From NCBI RefSeq assembly GCF_013822795.1, contig NZ_PNLB01000020.1, positions 1-64,000 of the forward strand: 64,000 nucleotides of DNA, given 5' to 3'. Source of the DNA: Phenylobacterium sp. GTDB taxonomy: Bacteria; Pseudomonadota; Alphaproteobacteria; Caulobacterales; Caulobacteraceae. The notes below the pieces were generated by a model that made no database searches, had not been told where the DNA came from, and saw only the letters and a program-made list of their open reading frames with translations. The position numbers and the translations under genes were made by a program. Below are positions 45,332-54,030 of this stretch, one piece after another; positions within the stretch are counted from its first letter, which is position 1; each line of letters begins with the position of its first letter.

Positions 45332-46069
45332 ATGAAACCGATCATCCTCATTCCAGCCCGTATGGCGGCCACCAGGCTGCCGGGAAAACCCCTCGCCGAT
45401 ATCGAGGGTCTGCCAATGATCGTCCGCGTACTGCGCCAGGCGCAGGCCGCCGGCGTCGGACCCGTGGCCGTGGCCGCCGGCGACGCTGAGATCGTCGAGG
45501 CCGTAAAGGGCGCGGGCGGGGAGGCGGTGCTGACCGATCCTGACCTGCCGTCGGGCTCGGACCGCATCCTGGCGGCGCTGAACGCGCTGGACCCGGCCGG
45601 CGCGCACGACGTGGTCATCAATCTGCAGGGCGACATTCCGTTCGTGGCGCCCGCGGTCGTCCAGGCGGCCGCGCGGCTGCTCGCCGACCAGCCGAGCTGC
45701 GACATCTCCACGGTGATGGTCGCCGAGGCCGACGTCGCCGAGCGCAGCAATCCCGACATTCCCAAGGTGGTCGCCGCGATGGCCGCCGACGGCCGCAGCG
45801 CCCGGGCGCTCTATTTCACCCGCTCGGTGCTCTATGGCGACGCGCCGGTGTGGCTGCACCATGGGGTCTATGGCTATCGCCGCGAGGCGCTGGCGCGGTT
45901 CTGCGCCGCCCCGCCGTCGCCGCTGGAGATCCGCGAGCGCCTGGAACAGCTGCGCGCCCTGGAGCTCGGCATGTCCATCTGGGCGGCGGTGATCGACGAG
46001 GCGCCGATCTCGGTCGACAACCCCGCCGACCTCGAAAAAGCCCGCCAGTACGCAAGGGACCACGCATGA
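45332..46069 (+). CDS. kdsB: 3-deoxy-manno-octulosonate cytidylyltransferase
   Basis: A 245-residue enzyme that activates Kdo with CTP to CMP-Kdo for lipopolysaccharide core synthesis. N-terminal nucleotide loop IPARMAATRLPGKPLADIEG (residues 5-24), SGSDRILAALNAL, and NLQGDIPFVAP are the family motifs. The frame is open to 45227, but the ATG at 45332 aligns with the family start. Its TGA overlaps the pheA ATG by four bases. The LPS and aromatic amino-acid genes are often adjacent in alphaproteobacteria. Confidence 0.95.
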   Translation: MKPIILIPARMAATRLPGKPLADIEGLPMIVRVLRQAQAAGVGPVAVAAGDAEIVEAVKGAGGEAVLTDPDLPSGSDRILAALNALDPAGAHDVVINLQGDIPFVAPAVVQAAARLLADQPSCDISTVMVAEADVAERSNPDIPKVVAAMAADGRSARALYFTRSVLYGDAPVWLHHGVYGYRREALARFCAAPPSPLEIRERLEQLRALELGMSIWAAVIDEAPISVDNPADLEKARQYARDHA

Positions 46070-46914
46070 CCAAGGGACGCATCGCCTTTCAGGGCGAGCT
46101 CGGCGCCAACAGCCACGAGGCCTGCGTCGCAGCGTTTCCGGACATGGAGCCGGTCCCCCACGCCTCGTTCGAAGAGGCGTTCGACGCGGTGAAGCTGGGC
46201 GACTGCCAACTGGGCATGATCCCGGTGGAGAACTCCATCGCCGGCCGCGTCGCCGACGTGCACCACCTGCTGCCCTCGTCGGGGCTGAAGATCATCGGCG
46301 AGCGGTTCAAGCCGATTCACTTCCAGCTGATGGTCAACCGCGGCGTGAAGCTCGAGGACGTGAAGACCGTCGCCTCGATGCCCATCGCGCTCGGCCAGTG
46401 CCGCAAGTCCCTGCGCCGCATGGGCCTGAAGACCGAGCCGGTGGGCGACACCGCCCTCGCCGCCAAGTTGTTGTCGGAGCATCCGGATCCGACCCGCGGC
46501 GCCGTCTCGCCGGCCCTGGCCGCCGAGCTCTACGGCCTGGACATCGTCGCCCGCGACATCGAGGACGAGCACAATAACACCACGCGCTTCCTGGTGATGA
46601 CGGCCGACAAGGACCCGCCGCCGCCGCCGTTCACCACCCCGTGCGTGACCAGCTTCATTTTCCGGGTCCGCAACCTGCCGGCCGCGCTCTACAAGGCGCT
46701 GGGCGGCTTTGCGACCAACGGCGTCAACATGACCAAGCTCGAGAGCTACATGGAGAACGGCGCGTTCACCGCGACCTTCTTCTATGCCGAGGTCGACGGC
46801 CGCCCCGAGGACCGCGGCCTGGCCCTGGCCTTCGACGAACTGAAGTTCTTCTCAGAGCGATTCGAAATCCTCGGCGTCTATCCGGCCGACCCCTTCCGCG
46901 CGCGGGCAGGCTGA
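46066..46914 (+). CDS. pheA: Prephenate dehydratase
   Basis: A 282-residue enzyme that turns prephenate into phenylpyruvate for phenylalanine synthesis. The catalytic domain has IAFQGELGANSHEAC, GMIPVENSIAGRV and the ED-NNTTRFLV motif (IEDEHNNTTRFLVM). A C-terminal ACT domain (about 195-280, LPAALYKALGGFATNGVNMTKLESYMENG) gives Phe feedback. The usual ESRP is replaced by ESYM, so Phe sensing may differ. Overlaps kdsB (ATGA) and the next gene (TGATG). Confidence 0.95.
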   Translation: MTKGRIAFQGELGANSHEACVAAFPDMEPVPHASFEEAFDAVKLGDCQLGMIPVENSIAGRVADVHHLLPSSGLKIIGERFKPIHFQLMVNRGVKLEDVKTVASMPIALGQCRKSLRRMGLKTEPVGDTALAAKLLSEHPDPTRGAVSPALAAELYGLDIVARDIEDEHNNTTRFLVMTADKDPPPPPFTTPCVTSFIFRVRNLPAALYKALGGFATNGVNMTKLESYMENGAFTATFFYAEVDGRPEDRGLALAFDELKFFSERFEILGVYPADPFRARAG

Positions 46915-47216
46915 TGAACACGATCGAGATCGACGCCAGCCGCTGCTGGAACCGCAAAGAATTCGCCAAGCTGCTGCAGGAGACCATCCAGGCGCTGCCC
47001 GGCCACGGCTCCAGCGTCGAGGCCTTCGTGGACTCGATGGTCTTCGGGACCATGAGCGAGCTGTCGCCGCCCTACCGGATCGTTGTGCTGGGGGATCTGC
47101 GGCCCGAGGTGCGGGCCTTCGCGGCCGACCTGTCCAATGCGATCGGCCAGGCGCGGCTTGAGCGCCGCACGCGGCGCGGCGACGACGTCGAGGTCAGCCT
47201 GAAGGTCGGTGCCTAG
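46914..47216 (+). CDS. Barstar-like small protein
   Basis: A 100-residue protein with TIEIDASRCWNRKEFAKLLQETIQALPGHGSSVEAFVDSM, then PYRIVVLGDLRPEVRAFAADLSNAI. The N-terminal layout (beta, helix, helix, acidic patch, YRIVV strand) resembles barstar family ribonuclease inhibitors. No barnase-like gene is nearby. It starts at TGATG after pheA. The stop shares CTAG with the opposite-strand regulator gene. Confidence 0.55.
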   Translation: MNTIEIDASRCWNRKEFAKLLQETIQALPGHGSSVEAFVDSMVFGTMSELSPPYRIVVLGDLRPEVRAFAADLSNAIGQARLERRTRRGDDVEVSLKVGA

Positions 47217-48973
47217 AGGACCCCGGCGGCCGCGAAGCGCTGCTCGGCCGCGGCGACCAGCGCCCGGTAGCGCGGCAGGTTGCGGATCGAATCCAGGTCC
47301 GGGTCCAGCTCGGCGTGCCGCAGCCAGCTGACCGACATCTTCGCGAAGACCGAGTCCAGCAGGTCGAGCGCCATGTCGACGTCCTTGAGGTACATCACCG
47401 CGCCGCACGCGAAGTTGTAGCGCATGCGCAGATTGTCGGGATCGATCAGCAGAGCGCGGCGGACCAGGTCGCGGGCCTGGTCGGGCTTGCCCAGCACCGC
47501 CAGGGCGCTGGCGCCGCAGCCGATCGCCGCGCCGTCCACGTGATCCTGGGCCAGGGCCTCCTCGGCGCGGGCCAGGGCCATCCTGGCGGCGCGCTGCGCG
47601 CCCTCGTCGTCGCCGACCGCCGAGTAGCAGGACATCAGCAATCCCGGGTCGCTCCGCGAGGTCTCGGGCAGGACGGTGGCCTTTTCCCAGTAGCCGATCG
47701 CCTCCTCGAACCGGTGGGCCTTGTAGTAGAGCCGCGCGGCCTCGGAATTGGCGGCCCAGGATTCAGGGTCGAGCGCCAGGGCGAGGTCCGCGCGGGCGAA
47801 CGCCTCGTCGCGCTGACCTTGCTCGGACAGATGCCGCGCCATCACCGCATGCGCCTCGGCCAGGTTCTCGTCGAGCGCCAGGGCCCGCTGGATGGCGGTC
47901 AGCCCGCTTTCGCCGGCTCGCCCATAGTTGAAGTGCAGCAGGGTTTGGGCGACGCCGAGCAGGGTCCAGGCGCGGGCATAGCTCGGGTCGATCTCGATCG
48001 CGCTCTGGCTGATCCGCTCGATGGCCTCCAGGGCGCGGGTATCGCCGCCGCAGCCGGCCACGTAGTAGCGCCGCGCCAGCAGGTAGAGGTTGTAGGCCTC
48101 CAGGTTGGTGGTTCCGCGATGCTCGATGGCGCGCTTTTCCTCGGGCAGCAGCTTGAGCTTCAGGGCCGCGACGATGGCCTGCGAGATCTCGTCCTGCAGG
48201 GCGAAGATGTCCTTCAGGTCGCGGTCGTAGCGCTCGGCCCAGACGTGGCCGCCGGTCTCGGCGTCGATCAGCTGGGCGGTGATGCGCACCCGGCCCTCCG
48301 CCTTGCGCACGCTGCCCTCGAGCACATGGCCGACGTGCAGCTGACGGGCGATCTGCGGCACGTCCAGGTTCTGGCCCTTCAACGCGAAGCTGCTGGTGCG
48401 GGCGACGACGAACAGCGAGGAGACCTTGCTGAGGTCGGTGATGATGTCCTCGCTGATCCCGTCGCTGAAGTAGTCCTGCTGCCGGTCGTCGCTCATGTTG
48501 GCGAACGGCAGGACGCAGATCGAACTGCGCGTCGCCCGGGGCGCGCCGGCCGAGGAATCGGCGCGGGGCGCGGACGAGGTCAGCCGATAGCCGACCTTGG
48601 TGATGGTCTGCACGTCGAAGGCGCTCCCGCCGGCCCAGTCGGCCAGGCGCCGCAGGCGGCCGATCACCCGGTCGATCGCGTCCTCGCCGACCACCACGCC
48701 TGACCAGCAGCACTGCAGAAGGTCGTCGCGGGAGAGGATCTGACCTTCGGCCCGCACCAGCGCCACCAGTACCTGCATGACCCGCGGCTGCAGGAACTCC
48801 TCGCGGCCGTCGTCGTGGGCGACGCGGCGCAGGGCAGGGTCGATCTGCAGGGGGCCGAGGGTGAGCGGCTGTTCCTGGGCCAGTCGAATCTGGCCGGCGG
48901 TCCGGCCGTTGGCGTGCGGCTCGCCGTTGCGGTGGCCGGACGCCTCGGCGTCTCCGAAGTCCGATGCGCTCAT
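47213..48973 (-). CDS. Winged-helix (CadC/OmpR type) and TPR regulator
   Basis: A 586-residue cytoplasmic protein. An OmpR/CadC-type DNA-binding domain lies at about 30-130 (LGPLQIDPALRRV, LVALVRAEGQILSRDDLLQCCWSG, VDRVIGRLRRLAD). A TolB/adenylate cyclase-associated-like domain follows (about 150-300, SICVLPFANMSDDRQQDYFSDGISEDIITDLSKV; LEGSVRKAEGRVRITAQLID). TPR units fill the rest. There is no transmembrane segment, unlike CadC. The ATG at 48973 is chosen; the frame is open to 49066. Target genes are unknown. Confidence 0.85.
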   Translation of the reverse strand: MSASDFGDAEASGHRNGEPHANGRTAGQIRLAQEQPLTLGPLQIDPALRRVAHDDGREEFLQPRVMQVLVALVRAEGQILSRDDLLQCCWSGVVVGEDAIDRVIGRLRRLADWAGGSAFDVQTITKVGYRLTSSAPRADSSAGAPRATRSSICVLPFANMSDDRQQDYFSDGISEDIITDLSKVSSLFVVARTSSFALKGQNLDVPQIARQLHVGHVLEGSVRKAEGRVRITAQLIDAETGGHVWAERYDRDLKDIFALQDEISQAIVAALKLKLLPEEKRAIEHRGTTNLEAYNLYLLARRYYVAGCGGDTRALEAIERISQSAIEIDPSYARAWTLLGVAQTLLHFNYGRAGESGLTAIQRALALDENLAEAHAVMARHLSEQGQRDEAFARADLALALDPESWAANSEAARLYYKAHRFEEAIGYWEKATVLPETSRSDPGLLMSCYSAVGDDEGAQRAARMALARAEEALAQDHVDGAAIGCGASALAVLGKPDQARDLVRRALLIDPDNLRMRYNFACGAVMYLKDVDMALDLLDSVFAKMSVSWLRHAELDPDLDSIRNLPRYRALVAAAEQRFAAAGVL

Positions 48974-49019
48974 GGGACATGCCCTGATTTCGCGTTCGGG
49001 CAGGATATCAGCCGGGGAA

Positions 49020-49050
49020 CCGGCTCGCCACACATCCAGGGGCGAGCCGG
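49020..49050 (-). terminator. Hairpin downstream of the UrcA gene
   Basis: Stem CCGGCTCGCC (49020-49029) with GGCGAGCCGG (49041-49050), 10 perfect pairs, 11-base loop, 13 bases after the UrcA stop. No T-run, so termination would be weak or Rho-assisted. It lies directly before the start of the divergent-side regulator. Confidence 0.5.
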
Positions 49051-49062
49051 CTGTCCTGGAGG

Positions 49063-49416
49063 TCAACGGCGCGAGGCCAGCATGGTCTGCCGTTGCTCCT
49101 GACCGCTGTTCAAGGCGGCGATCACCGGATTGCCCAGCTGCATCACGGTGCGGTCGACGGTCGACCTGACGCAGGCCCGGTGCAGGGCGACGCGGTCAAG
49201 GCTGGTCACCTGGGATTCGCGGCCGCAGACCTCGCCGGCGGCGCTGTTGATCCGCCGCAGCGCGACGGTGGCGCCGGCTTCGCGGTTGATGTTCAGGTCG
49301 CCGTAGGGGACCGCGACCGAGATCGTCTGATCGGCGTTTTCGACCGGCTCGGCGGCGTGAGCTGCGCTGGTCAGTCCCAAGGCGGAGAGGGCGATAAGCA
49401 GGGTCTTGGCAAGCAT
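49063..49416 (-). CDS. UrcA family protein
   Basis: A 117-residue secreted protein. Signal peptide MLAKTLLIALSALGLTSAAHA. Mature part has the UrcA pattern SVAVPYGDLNINREAGATVALRRINSAAGEVCGRES, with a later Cys in HRACVRSTVDRTV, giving a likely disulfide. Family members are common in Caulobacterales and Sphingomonadales, with no known function. The ATG at 49416 is preferred because it begins the signal peptide. Confidence 0.85.
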   Translation of the reverse strand: MLAKTLLIALSALGLTSAAHAAEPVENADQTISVAVPYGDLNINREAGATVALRRINSAAGEVCGRESQVTSLDRVALHRACVRSTVDRTVMQLGNPVIAALNSGQEQRQTMLASRR

Positions 49417-49535
49417 GGGAGGAGTCCTTTCGGGCCTGCTCGCCCGGCGCGGCTGCACCGGACGCTCCCAGCAGACGCTCGCCGGTCTGTGCTCGACAGG
49501 ACCGCGACCCGATCTTCCCCCGACGAAACCCCGAT

Positions 49536-50462
49536 CTATTCGCTCTCGGCCCAGGTCTTCAGCAGCTGGTGGGCGATGGCCATCGCCCCGGGCGCAAATG
49601 TGCCCTCGACCTTGCCGGCCAGCACGTCCCGAGCCTCGGCCTTGGTGAACCAGCGCACTTCCGACAACTCGGTCTGGTCAGGCGTCGCCTCGTCGCTGGC
49701 CACCTGAGCGATCAGGCCGATCATCAGCGACGACGGATAGGGCCATGGCTGAGTCGAATGGTACTCGACCGACAGCGTCTTCAGTCCCGCCTCTTCCTCA
49801 AGTTCGCGGGCGCAGGCCTCTTCGATGCTCTCGCCGGGCTCTAGGAAGCCGGCCAGGGCTGAGAACATCCCCTTGGGCCAGATCTCCTGGCGGCCGAGCA
49901 TGCAGCGGTCGCCGTGCACCGCCAGCATGATCACCACAGGGTCGGTGCGGGGGAAGTGTTCGGCCTTGCAGGCCGGGCAGGCGCGCTTCCAGCCGCCGTC
50001 GACCACGTCGGTGTGCTCGCCGCAGGACGAGCAGTGACGGTGGCGTCGCCGCCACTCGAACATCGACTTGGCGGTGGCCATGATCGCCGCGTCGGTAGCC
50101 GGCAGGCGCAGGGCCATGGCCCGCAGGTCCTCGAATCGCCCGAGCCCGGCCAGCGGGCCGTCGGCGGGATCGTGGCCGCCTTCCAGGTCGACGGCGAAGA
50201 CTGCGGTTTCCTGCCACAGGCCCATGAACAGCAGGCGTTCGGCGCCGCCCGCCAAGTCTTCGGCCATGCGCGAGGGCAGGTAGGCGATCTGCACGCCGCC
50301 GTCGGCCGTCGACTCAACGAACGGCTGGCCGTTCCAGAGCGCGATGGCCAGCGAGTCCTGGGCCAGAAGTTTTTCGGTCAGCCAGGAAACGTCGCCGCGC
50401 CTTTCGCTGGCGCGGTTCAGCGGGTTGCCGGCGAAGGTGTTTTGATGGGCTGAAAGCGGCAT
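49536..50462 (-). CDS. nudC: NADH pyrophosphatase (NudC), Nudix family
   Basis: A 308-residue enzyme that splits NADH to NMNH and AMP and, in some species, removes NAD caps from RNA. Zinc ribbon with HCSSCGEHT and ACPACKAEH. The Nudix box GFLEPGESIEEACARELEEEAG lies near 205-227, and the NADH-specific motif is TQPWPYPSSLMIG. The ATG at 50462 lies next to the promoter of the 4.5S RNA on the other strand; longer frames run antisense to that RNA and are not credible. Confidence 0.93.
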   Translation of the reverse strand: MPLSAHQNTFAGNPLNRASERRGDVSWLTEKLLAQDSLAIALWNGQPFVESTADGGVQIAYLPSRMAEDLAGGAERLLFMGLWQETAVFAVDLEGGHDPADGPLAGLGRFEDLRAMALRLPATDAAIMATAKSMFEWRRRHRHCSSCGEHTDVVDGGWKRACPACKAEHFPRTDPVVIMLAVHGDRCMLGRQEIWPKGMFSALAGFLEPGESIEEACARELEEEAGLKTLSVEYHSTQPWPYPSSLMIGLIAQVASDEATPDQTELSEVRWFTKAEARDVLAGKVEGTFAPGAMAIAHQLLKTWAESE

Positions 50463-50488
50463 GGGCGGAGTTGTAGCTGTGCTGGCGC

Positions 50489-50517
50489 TTGCGCGCGAGC
50501 GCCAAGGTCGCGATATA
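50489..50517 (+). promoter_or_regulatory. Promoter of the 4.5S RNA gene
   Basis: -35-like TTGCGC (50489-50494), a 17-base spacer, and -10-like GATATA (50512-50517), just before the RNA. The same TTGCGC with a 17-base spacer occurs before tRNA-Val (55488), supporting both. Confidence 0.5.
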
Positions 50518-50621
50518 GGGGGCGGAGATCGGCGACGGGCGGACGCCTCGCCAACCTGGTCAGGTCCGGAAGGAAGCAGCCACAACGAGTTTCGCTCCGG
50601 GTCGTCGTTCGGTCTCCACCC
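50518..50621 (+). ncRNA. ffs: Signal recognition particle 4.5S RNA (small form)
   Basis: Contains the conserved Ffh-binding hairpin tip GTCAGGTCCGGAAGGAAGC (50560-50578). The flanks pair (GCGGAGA near 50522 with TCTCCAC near 50613). It lies directly upstream of dnaX, as in many bacteria. It guides inner-membrane proteins with Ffh. The ends are approximate, about 104 bases. Confidence 0.92.
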
Positions 50622-50658
50622 AGCCCCACAAGGCTCAAGCCTCCATCCTCGGGCGCCA

Positions 50659-52455
50659 ATGGCAGAAGACGACGAACCCGAGACGCTAGAGCGCGATCCC
50701 AATACGAGCGACATGTTCGGCGCGCCTCCCGCGCCGCCGCCTGCGCCCCGCGCCGAGGAATCGGCCGCCTACACCGTCATCGCCCGCAAGTACCGTCCGC
50801 GGACCTTCGACGACCTCTACGGCCAGGAAGCGATGGTGCGCACGCTGCGCAACGCCTTCGCCAGCGGCCGGATCGCCCACGCCTTCATGCTCACCGGCGT
50901 GCGCGGGGTCGGCAAGACCACGACCGCGCGCCTGCTGGCCCGGGCGCTCAACTACGACACCGACGCCGTCCACGAGCCGAGCCTCGACCTGCGCGAGGAG
51001 GGCCGCCACTGCCGCGCCATCATCGAAGGCCGGCATATGGACGTGCTGGAGCTGGACGCCGCCAGCCGCACCGGCGTCAACGACATGCGCGAGCTGCTCG
51101 ATGGGGTGCGCTACGCGCCGGTCGAGGCCCGCTACAAGGTCTACATCATCGACGAGGTGCACATGCTCTCGACGGGGGCGTTCAACGCGCTCCTGAAAAC
51201 CCTCGAAGAGCCGCCGCCCCACGCCAAGTTCATCTTCGCGACCACCGAGATCCGCAAGGTCCCGGTGACCATTCTGTCGCGCTGCCAGCGCTTCGATCTG
51301 CGCCGCGTCGAACCCGACGTGATCGTCAAGAACCTCGAGATGATCGCCGAAAAGGAAGGCGCGCGGGTCGAGGCCGAGGGCATGTTGCTGATCGCGCGCG
51401 CGGCCGAAGGTTCGATGCGCGACGCCCAGTCGATGCTCGACCAGGCCATCGTCCAGGCCGAGGCCGGCCAGACGGTCACCGCGGCCTCGATCCGCGACAT
51501 GCTGGGTCTGGCCGACCGCGCCCAGACCATCAGCCTGTTCGAACAGGTGATGCGCGGCCAGGCCGGACCGGCGGTGGAGACCTTCCGGGGGCTCTACAAC
51601 TTCGGCGCGGAGCCGGGCCAGGTGATGCTGGACCTGATGGACCACACCCACGGCGCCTCGGTCGCCAAGGCGATCGGTCCGCAGGCCCTGACCTTGCCCA
51701 AGGAACAAGCGGCTCGACTGGCCGCGGTCGGCGCCGCGGTCTCGGCCGGCAATCTCTCGCGCATCTGGCAGATGCTGCTGAAGGCCCATGAGGAAGTTCG
51801 CCGCGCGCCCGACGCCGCCGCGGCCTGCGACATGGCGCTGATTCGCCTGGCCTATGCGGCCGACCTGCCGGGCCCGGAAGAGGCGCTCAAGCGCCTGGCG
51901 GCCGGCGACCAGCTGCCGAGCGGCCCCGCGCCGGGCGGCGGCGGCGGTGGCGGCGGCGGCGTGGCCGCAATGGGCGGCGGCGGCGGGGTGACGGCCCAGG
52001 CCCGGGTCATGACGGCGCCGCAGGAGCAGGCCGACGCGGTCCCGACCCTGAACTCGTTCGCGGACGTGCTGGCGCTGATCAAGGCCAGGCGCGACATCGT
52101 CCTGCAGCTGGACGTCGAGCGCTATGTGCGCCCGATCAGCTTCCGCCAGGGGGCCATCGAGTACGAGCCCGTGCCGGGCGGCCCGAACAACCTGGCCCAG
52201 CGCCTGGTGGCGCGCCTGAAGGAATGGACCGGCCAGCCCTGGCTGATCGCCGCGCGCGGCGGCGGCGGGACCGAGAGCCGCTGGGAGCAGGATCAGCGCG
52301 AGAAGCAGGAAACGCGGGCCGAGGTGGAGTCCGATCCCTTCGTGACCGCCGTCATGCAGGCCTTCCCGGGGGCGGAAATCGTCAGCATCCGCAACATCCC
52401 GTTGCCCGAAGCGCCTGCGGCTGAGGCGCTTGAAGACGAAGAAGACGAAGAGTGA
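50659..52455 (+). CDS. dnaX: DNA polymerase III subunit gamma/tau
   Basis: A 598-residue clamp-loader ATPase. After a 40-residue acidic/Pro-rich leader: ARKYRPRTFDDLYGQEAMVRTL, Walker A TGVRGVGKTTTARLLARAL (about 78-95), Walker B YIIDEVHMLSTGAFNALLKTLEEPP, and SRC motif LSRCQRFDLRR. The zinc module usually carrying four Cys is reduced here to HCRAI. A Gly-rich linker (residues about 430-445) precedes the C-terminal polymerase/helicase-binding domain. The start at 50659 follows the 4.5S RNA. Next gene is ybaB, then recR after one opposite-strand gene. Confidence 0.95.
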   Translation: MAEDDEPETLERDPNTSDMFGAPPAPPPAPRAEESAAYTVIARKYRPRTFDDLYGQEAMVRTLRNAFASGRIAHAFMLTGVRGVGKTTTARLLARALNYDTDAVHEPSLDLREEGRHCRAIIEGRHMDVLELDAASRTGVNDMRELLDGVRYAPVEARYKVYIIDEVHMLSTGAFNALLKTLEEPPPHAKFIFATTEIRKVPVTILSRCQRFDLRRVEPDVIVKNLEMIAEKEGARVEAEGMLLIARAAEGSMRDAQSMLDQAIVQAEAGQTVTAASIRDMLGLADRAQTISLFEQVMRGQAGPAVETFRGLYNFGAEPGQVMLDLMDHTHGASVAKAIGPQALTLPKEQAARLAAVGAAVSAGNLSRIWQMLLKAHEEVRRAPDAAAACDMALIRLAYAADLPGPEEALKRLAAGDQLPSGPAPGGGGGGGGGVAAMGGGGGVTAQARVMTAPQEQADAVPTLNSFADVLALIKARRDIVLQLDVERYVRPISFRQGAIEYEPVPGGPNNLAQRLVARLKEWTGQPWLIAARGGGGTESRWEQDQREKQETRAEVESDPFVTAVMQAFPGAEIVSIRNIPLPEAPAAEALEDEEDEE

Positions 52456-52462
52456 GATTGCG

Positions 52463-52789
52463 ATGAAAGACCTCGGCTCCATCATGAAGCAGGCCCAGGC
52501 CATGCAGCAGAAGCTGGCCGATGCTCAGGCGCGGATCGCCGAGATCGTGGTCGACGGCACCTCTGGCGGCGGGATGGTCAAGGTGACCCTGAAGGGCACG
52601 GGCGAGATGGCCGGCGTCGAGCTGGACGAAAGCCTGCTGGCCCCCGGCGAGGGCGAGGTGATCTCCGACCTGATCGTCGCCGCTCACGCCGACGCCAAGC
52701 GCAAGCTCGACGCGCAGCAATCCGAACTGATGCGCGAGGCCGCCGGCCCGCTGGCGGCCATGGGCCTGCCGGGGATGCCGAAGTTCTAG
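52463..52789 (+). CDS. YbaB/EbfC family nucleoid-associated protein
   Basis: A 108-residue DNA-binding protein. MKDLGSIMKQAQAMQQKLADAQARIAEIVVDGTSGGGMVKVTLKGTGEM and LISDLIVAAHADAKRKLDAQQSELM fit the family length and order. The usual dnaX-ybaB-recR arrangement is seen. The ATG at 52463, seven bases after dnaX, is the family start. Confidence 0.95.
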   Translation: MKDLGSIMKQAQAMQQKLADAQARIAEIVVDGTSGGGMVKVTLKGTGEMAGVELDESLLAPGEGEVISDLIVAAHADAKRKLDAQQSELMREAAGPLAAMGLPGMPKF

Positions 52790-52790
52790 G

Positions 52791-53330
52791 TCAGAGCCGA
52801 AGCTCCAGGCGCCTCACCGTGTTGGTTCGGTCTTCGAGGACCTGAGCGGCGGTCCCCACCTCCACGAAGCCTTGCCGCGTCCAGAAGCGAAGGGCGTCGG
52901 GGTTCTGCTCCTGGACGATCAGCCGGATCGTCCAGCCGCCCTGGGCGATAATCCAGGGCCTTAGCGCCGCAACGATGGCTTGGCCCAGCCCCTGGCCGCG
53001 GGCCTCGGGCGCGACCAGCAGCAGGCCCAGGTACCAGGCGTGCGGGTCAGGGAAGTCCCGCAGCAGATCGATGGCCGCCGTCAGTCCCTGGTCGGTCCAG
53101 ATCCCGATGACCAGCTTGTCGCGCAAAGCGTGGTCGGGCGGGACCTCCACCAACAGGTCGGCGGCCGCGTACGCGTCAGGCGGCGAGCCGGTGACCATCA
53201 CCTCGAAGTCGGCGCAGCGTTCCAGCAACTCCTGCAGCTCGGCGACGGCGCTGCCTGAGATCAGGGCGATTTGCGCGCCCTCGACCTGCGGAAGATCAGA
53301 AACGACCATGGCGAGCGCTGCCCTCGACAT
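52791..53330 (-). CDS. GNAT family N-acetyltransferase
   Basis: A 179-residue protein. The acetyl-CoA loop is LLVAPEARGQGLGQAIVAAL (about 103-122) and the later LIVQEQNPDALRFWTRQGFVEV is the usual beta5/beta6 region. The N-terminal start may be 53330 or 53309 (MVVSDLPQ), since neither has a clear ribosome binding site. It is inserted between ybaB and recR on the opposite strand, with 1-base gap to ybaB. Substrate unknown. Confidence 0.85.
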   Translation of the reverse strand: MSRAALAMVVSDLPQVEGAQIALISGSAVAELQELLERCADFEVMVTGSPPDAYAAADLLVEVPPDHALRDKLVIGIWTDQGLTAAIDLLRDFPDPHAWYLGLLLVAPEARGQGLGQAIVAALRPWIIAQGGWTIRLIVQEQNPDALRFWTRQGFVEVGTAAQVLEDRTNTVRRLELRL

Positions 53331-53426
53331 CTAGATGGGTAGTCTCGACAATCTGCATGAACGAGCCGCCGTTGAATCACCGTCAGGGTGGCGCACACTA
53401 CACCTCTCGCCTAGCCAGGAGCTGAC

Positions 53427-54029
53427 TTGGCCGCCTCCGCCGGACCTGAAATCGAGCGTCTGATCTCGCTGCTCTCCAAGCTGCCGGGTCTTGGGCCCCG
53501 GTCGGCGCGCCGCGCCGCCTTAGCCCTGCTCAAGCGCCGCGATCAGTTGCTTGTTCCGCTGTCCGAGGCGCTGTCGACCGCCGCTGAGCGGGTGAAGACC
53601 TGCGGCGTCTGCGGCTCGCTGGACACCCAGGACCCCTGCGCGATCTGCGCCGACGCTCACCGCGACGCCTCACTGATCTGCGTGGTCGAGGAAGTCGGCG
53701 CGCTCTGGGCCATGGAGCGCGCGGCGGCCTTCCGCGGACGCTATCACGTGCTGGGCGGGCTGCTCTCGGCCCTGGACGGCGTCGGCCCGGAGGCGCTGCG
53801 CATTGGGCCGCTGGTGGCCCGCGCCGCAGAAACCGGCGTGCGCGAGGTGATCCTGGCGCTGCCGGCGACGGTCGACGGCCAAACCACCGCGCATTACCTG
53901 GCCGAGCGGCTGGAGGGGGCGGGAGTTAGCGTCACCATGCTGGCGCGCGGGGTGCCGGTCGGCGGCGAACTCGATTGGCTGGACGACGGGACGATCAATC
54001 AGGCCATGCGCGCGCGCCGGCCGGCCTAG
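53427..54029 (+). CDS. recR: Recombination mediator RecR
   Basis: A 200-residue protein of RecFOR repair. Helix-hairpin-helix [21 protein letters not shown] (15-35), a C4 zinc finger [16 protein letters not shown] (57-72), and a TOPRIM domain ([41 protein letters not shown]). Translation starts at a TTG (53427) after AGGAG. Loads RecA onto gaps with RecO. Confidence 0.95.
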   Translation: MAASAGPEIERLISLLSKLPGLGPRSARRAALALLKRRDQLLVPLSEALSTAAERVKTCGVCGSLDTQDPCAICADAHRDASLICVVEEVGALWAMERAAAFRGRYHVLGGLLSALDGVGPEALRIGPLVARAAETGVREVILALPATVDGQTTAHYLAERLEGAGVSVTMLARGVPVGGELDWLDDGTINQAMRARRPA

Positions 54030-54030
54030 G

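Noticed and set aside
46914..47216. Barstar-like gene as the antitoxin of a toxin-antitoxin pair
   Set aside because: No ribonuclease-like neighbour; the adjacent opposite-strand gene is a regulator with TPRs.
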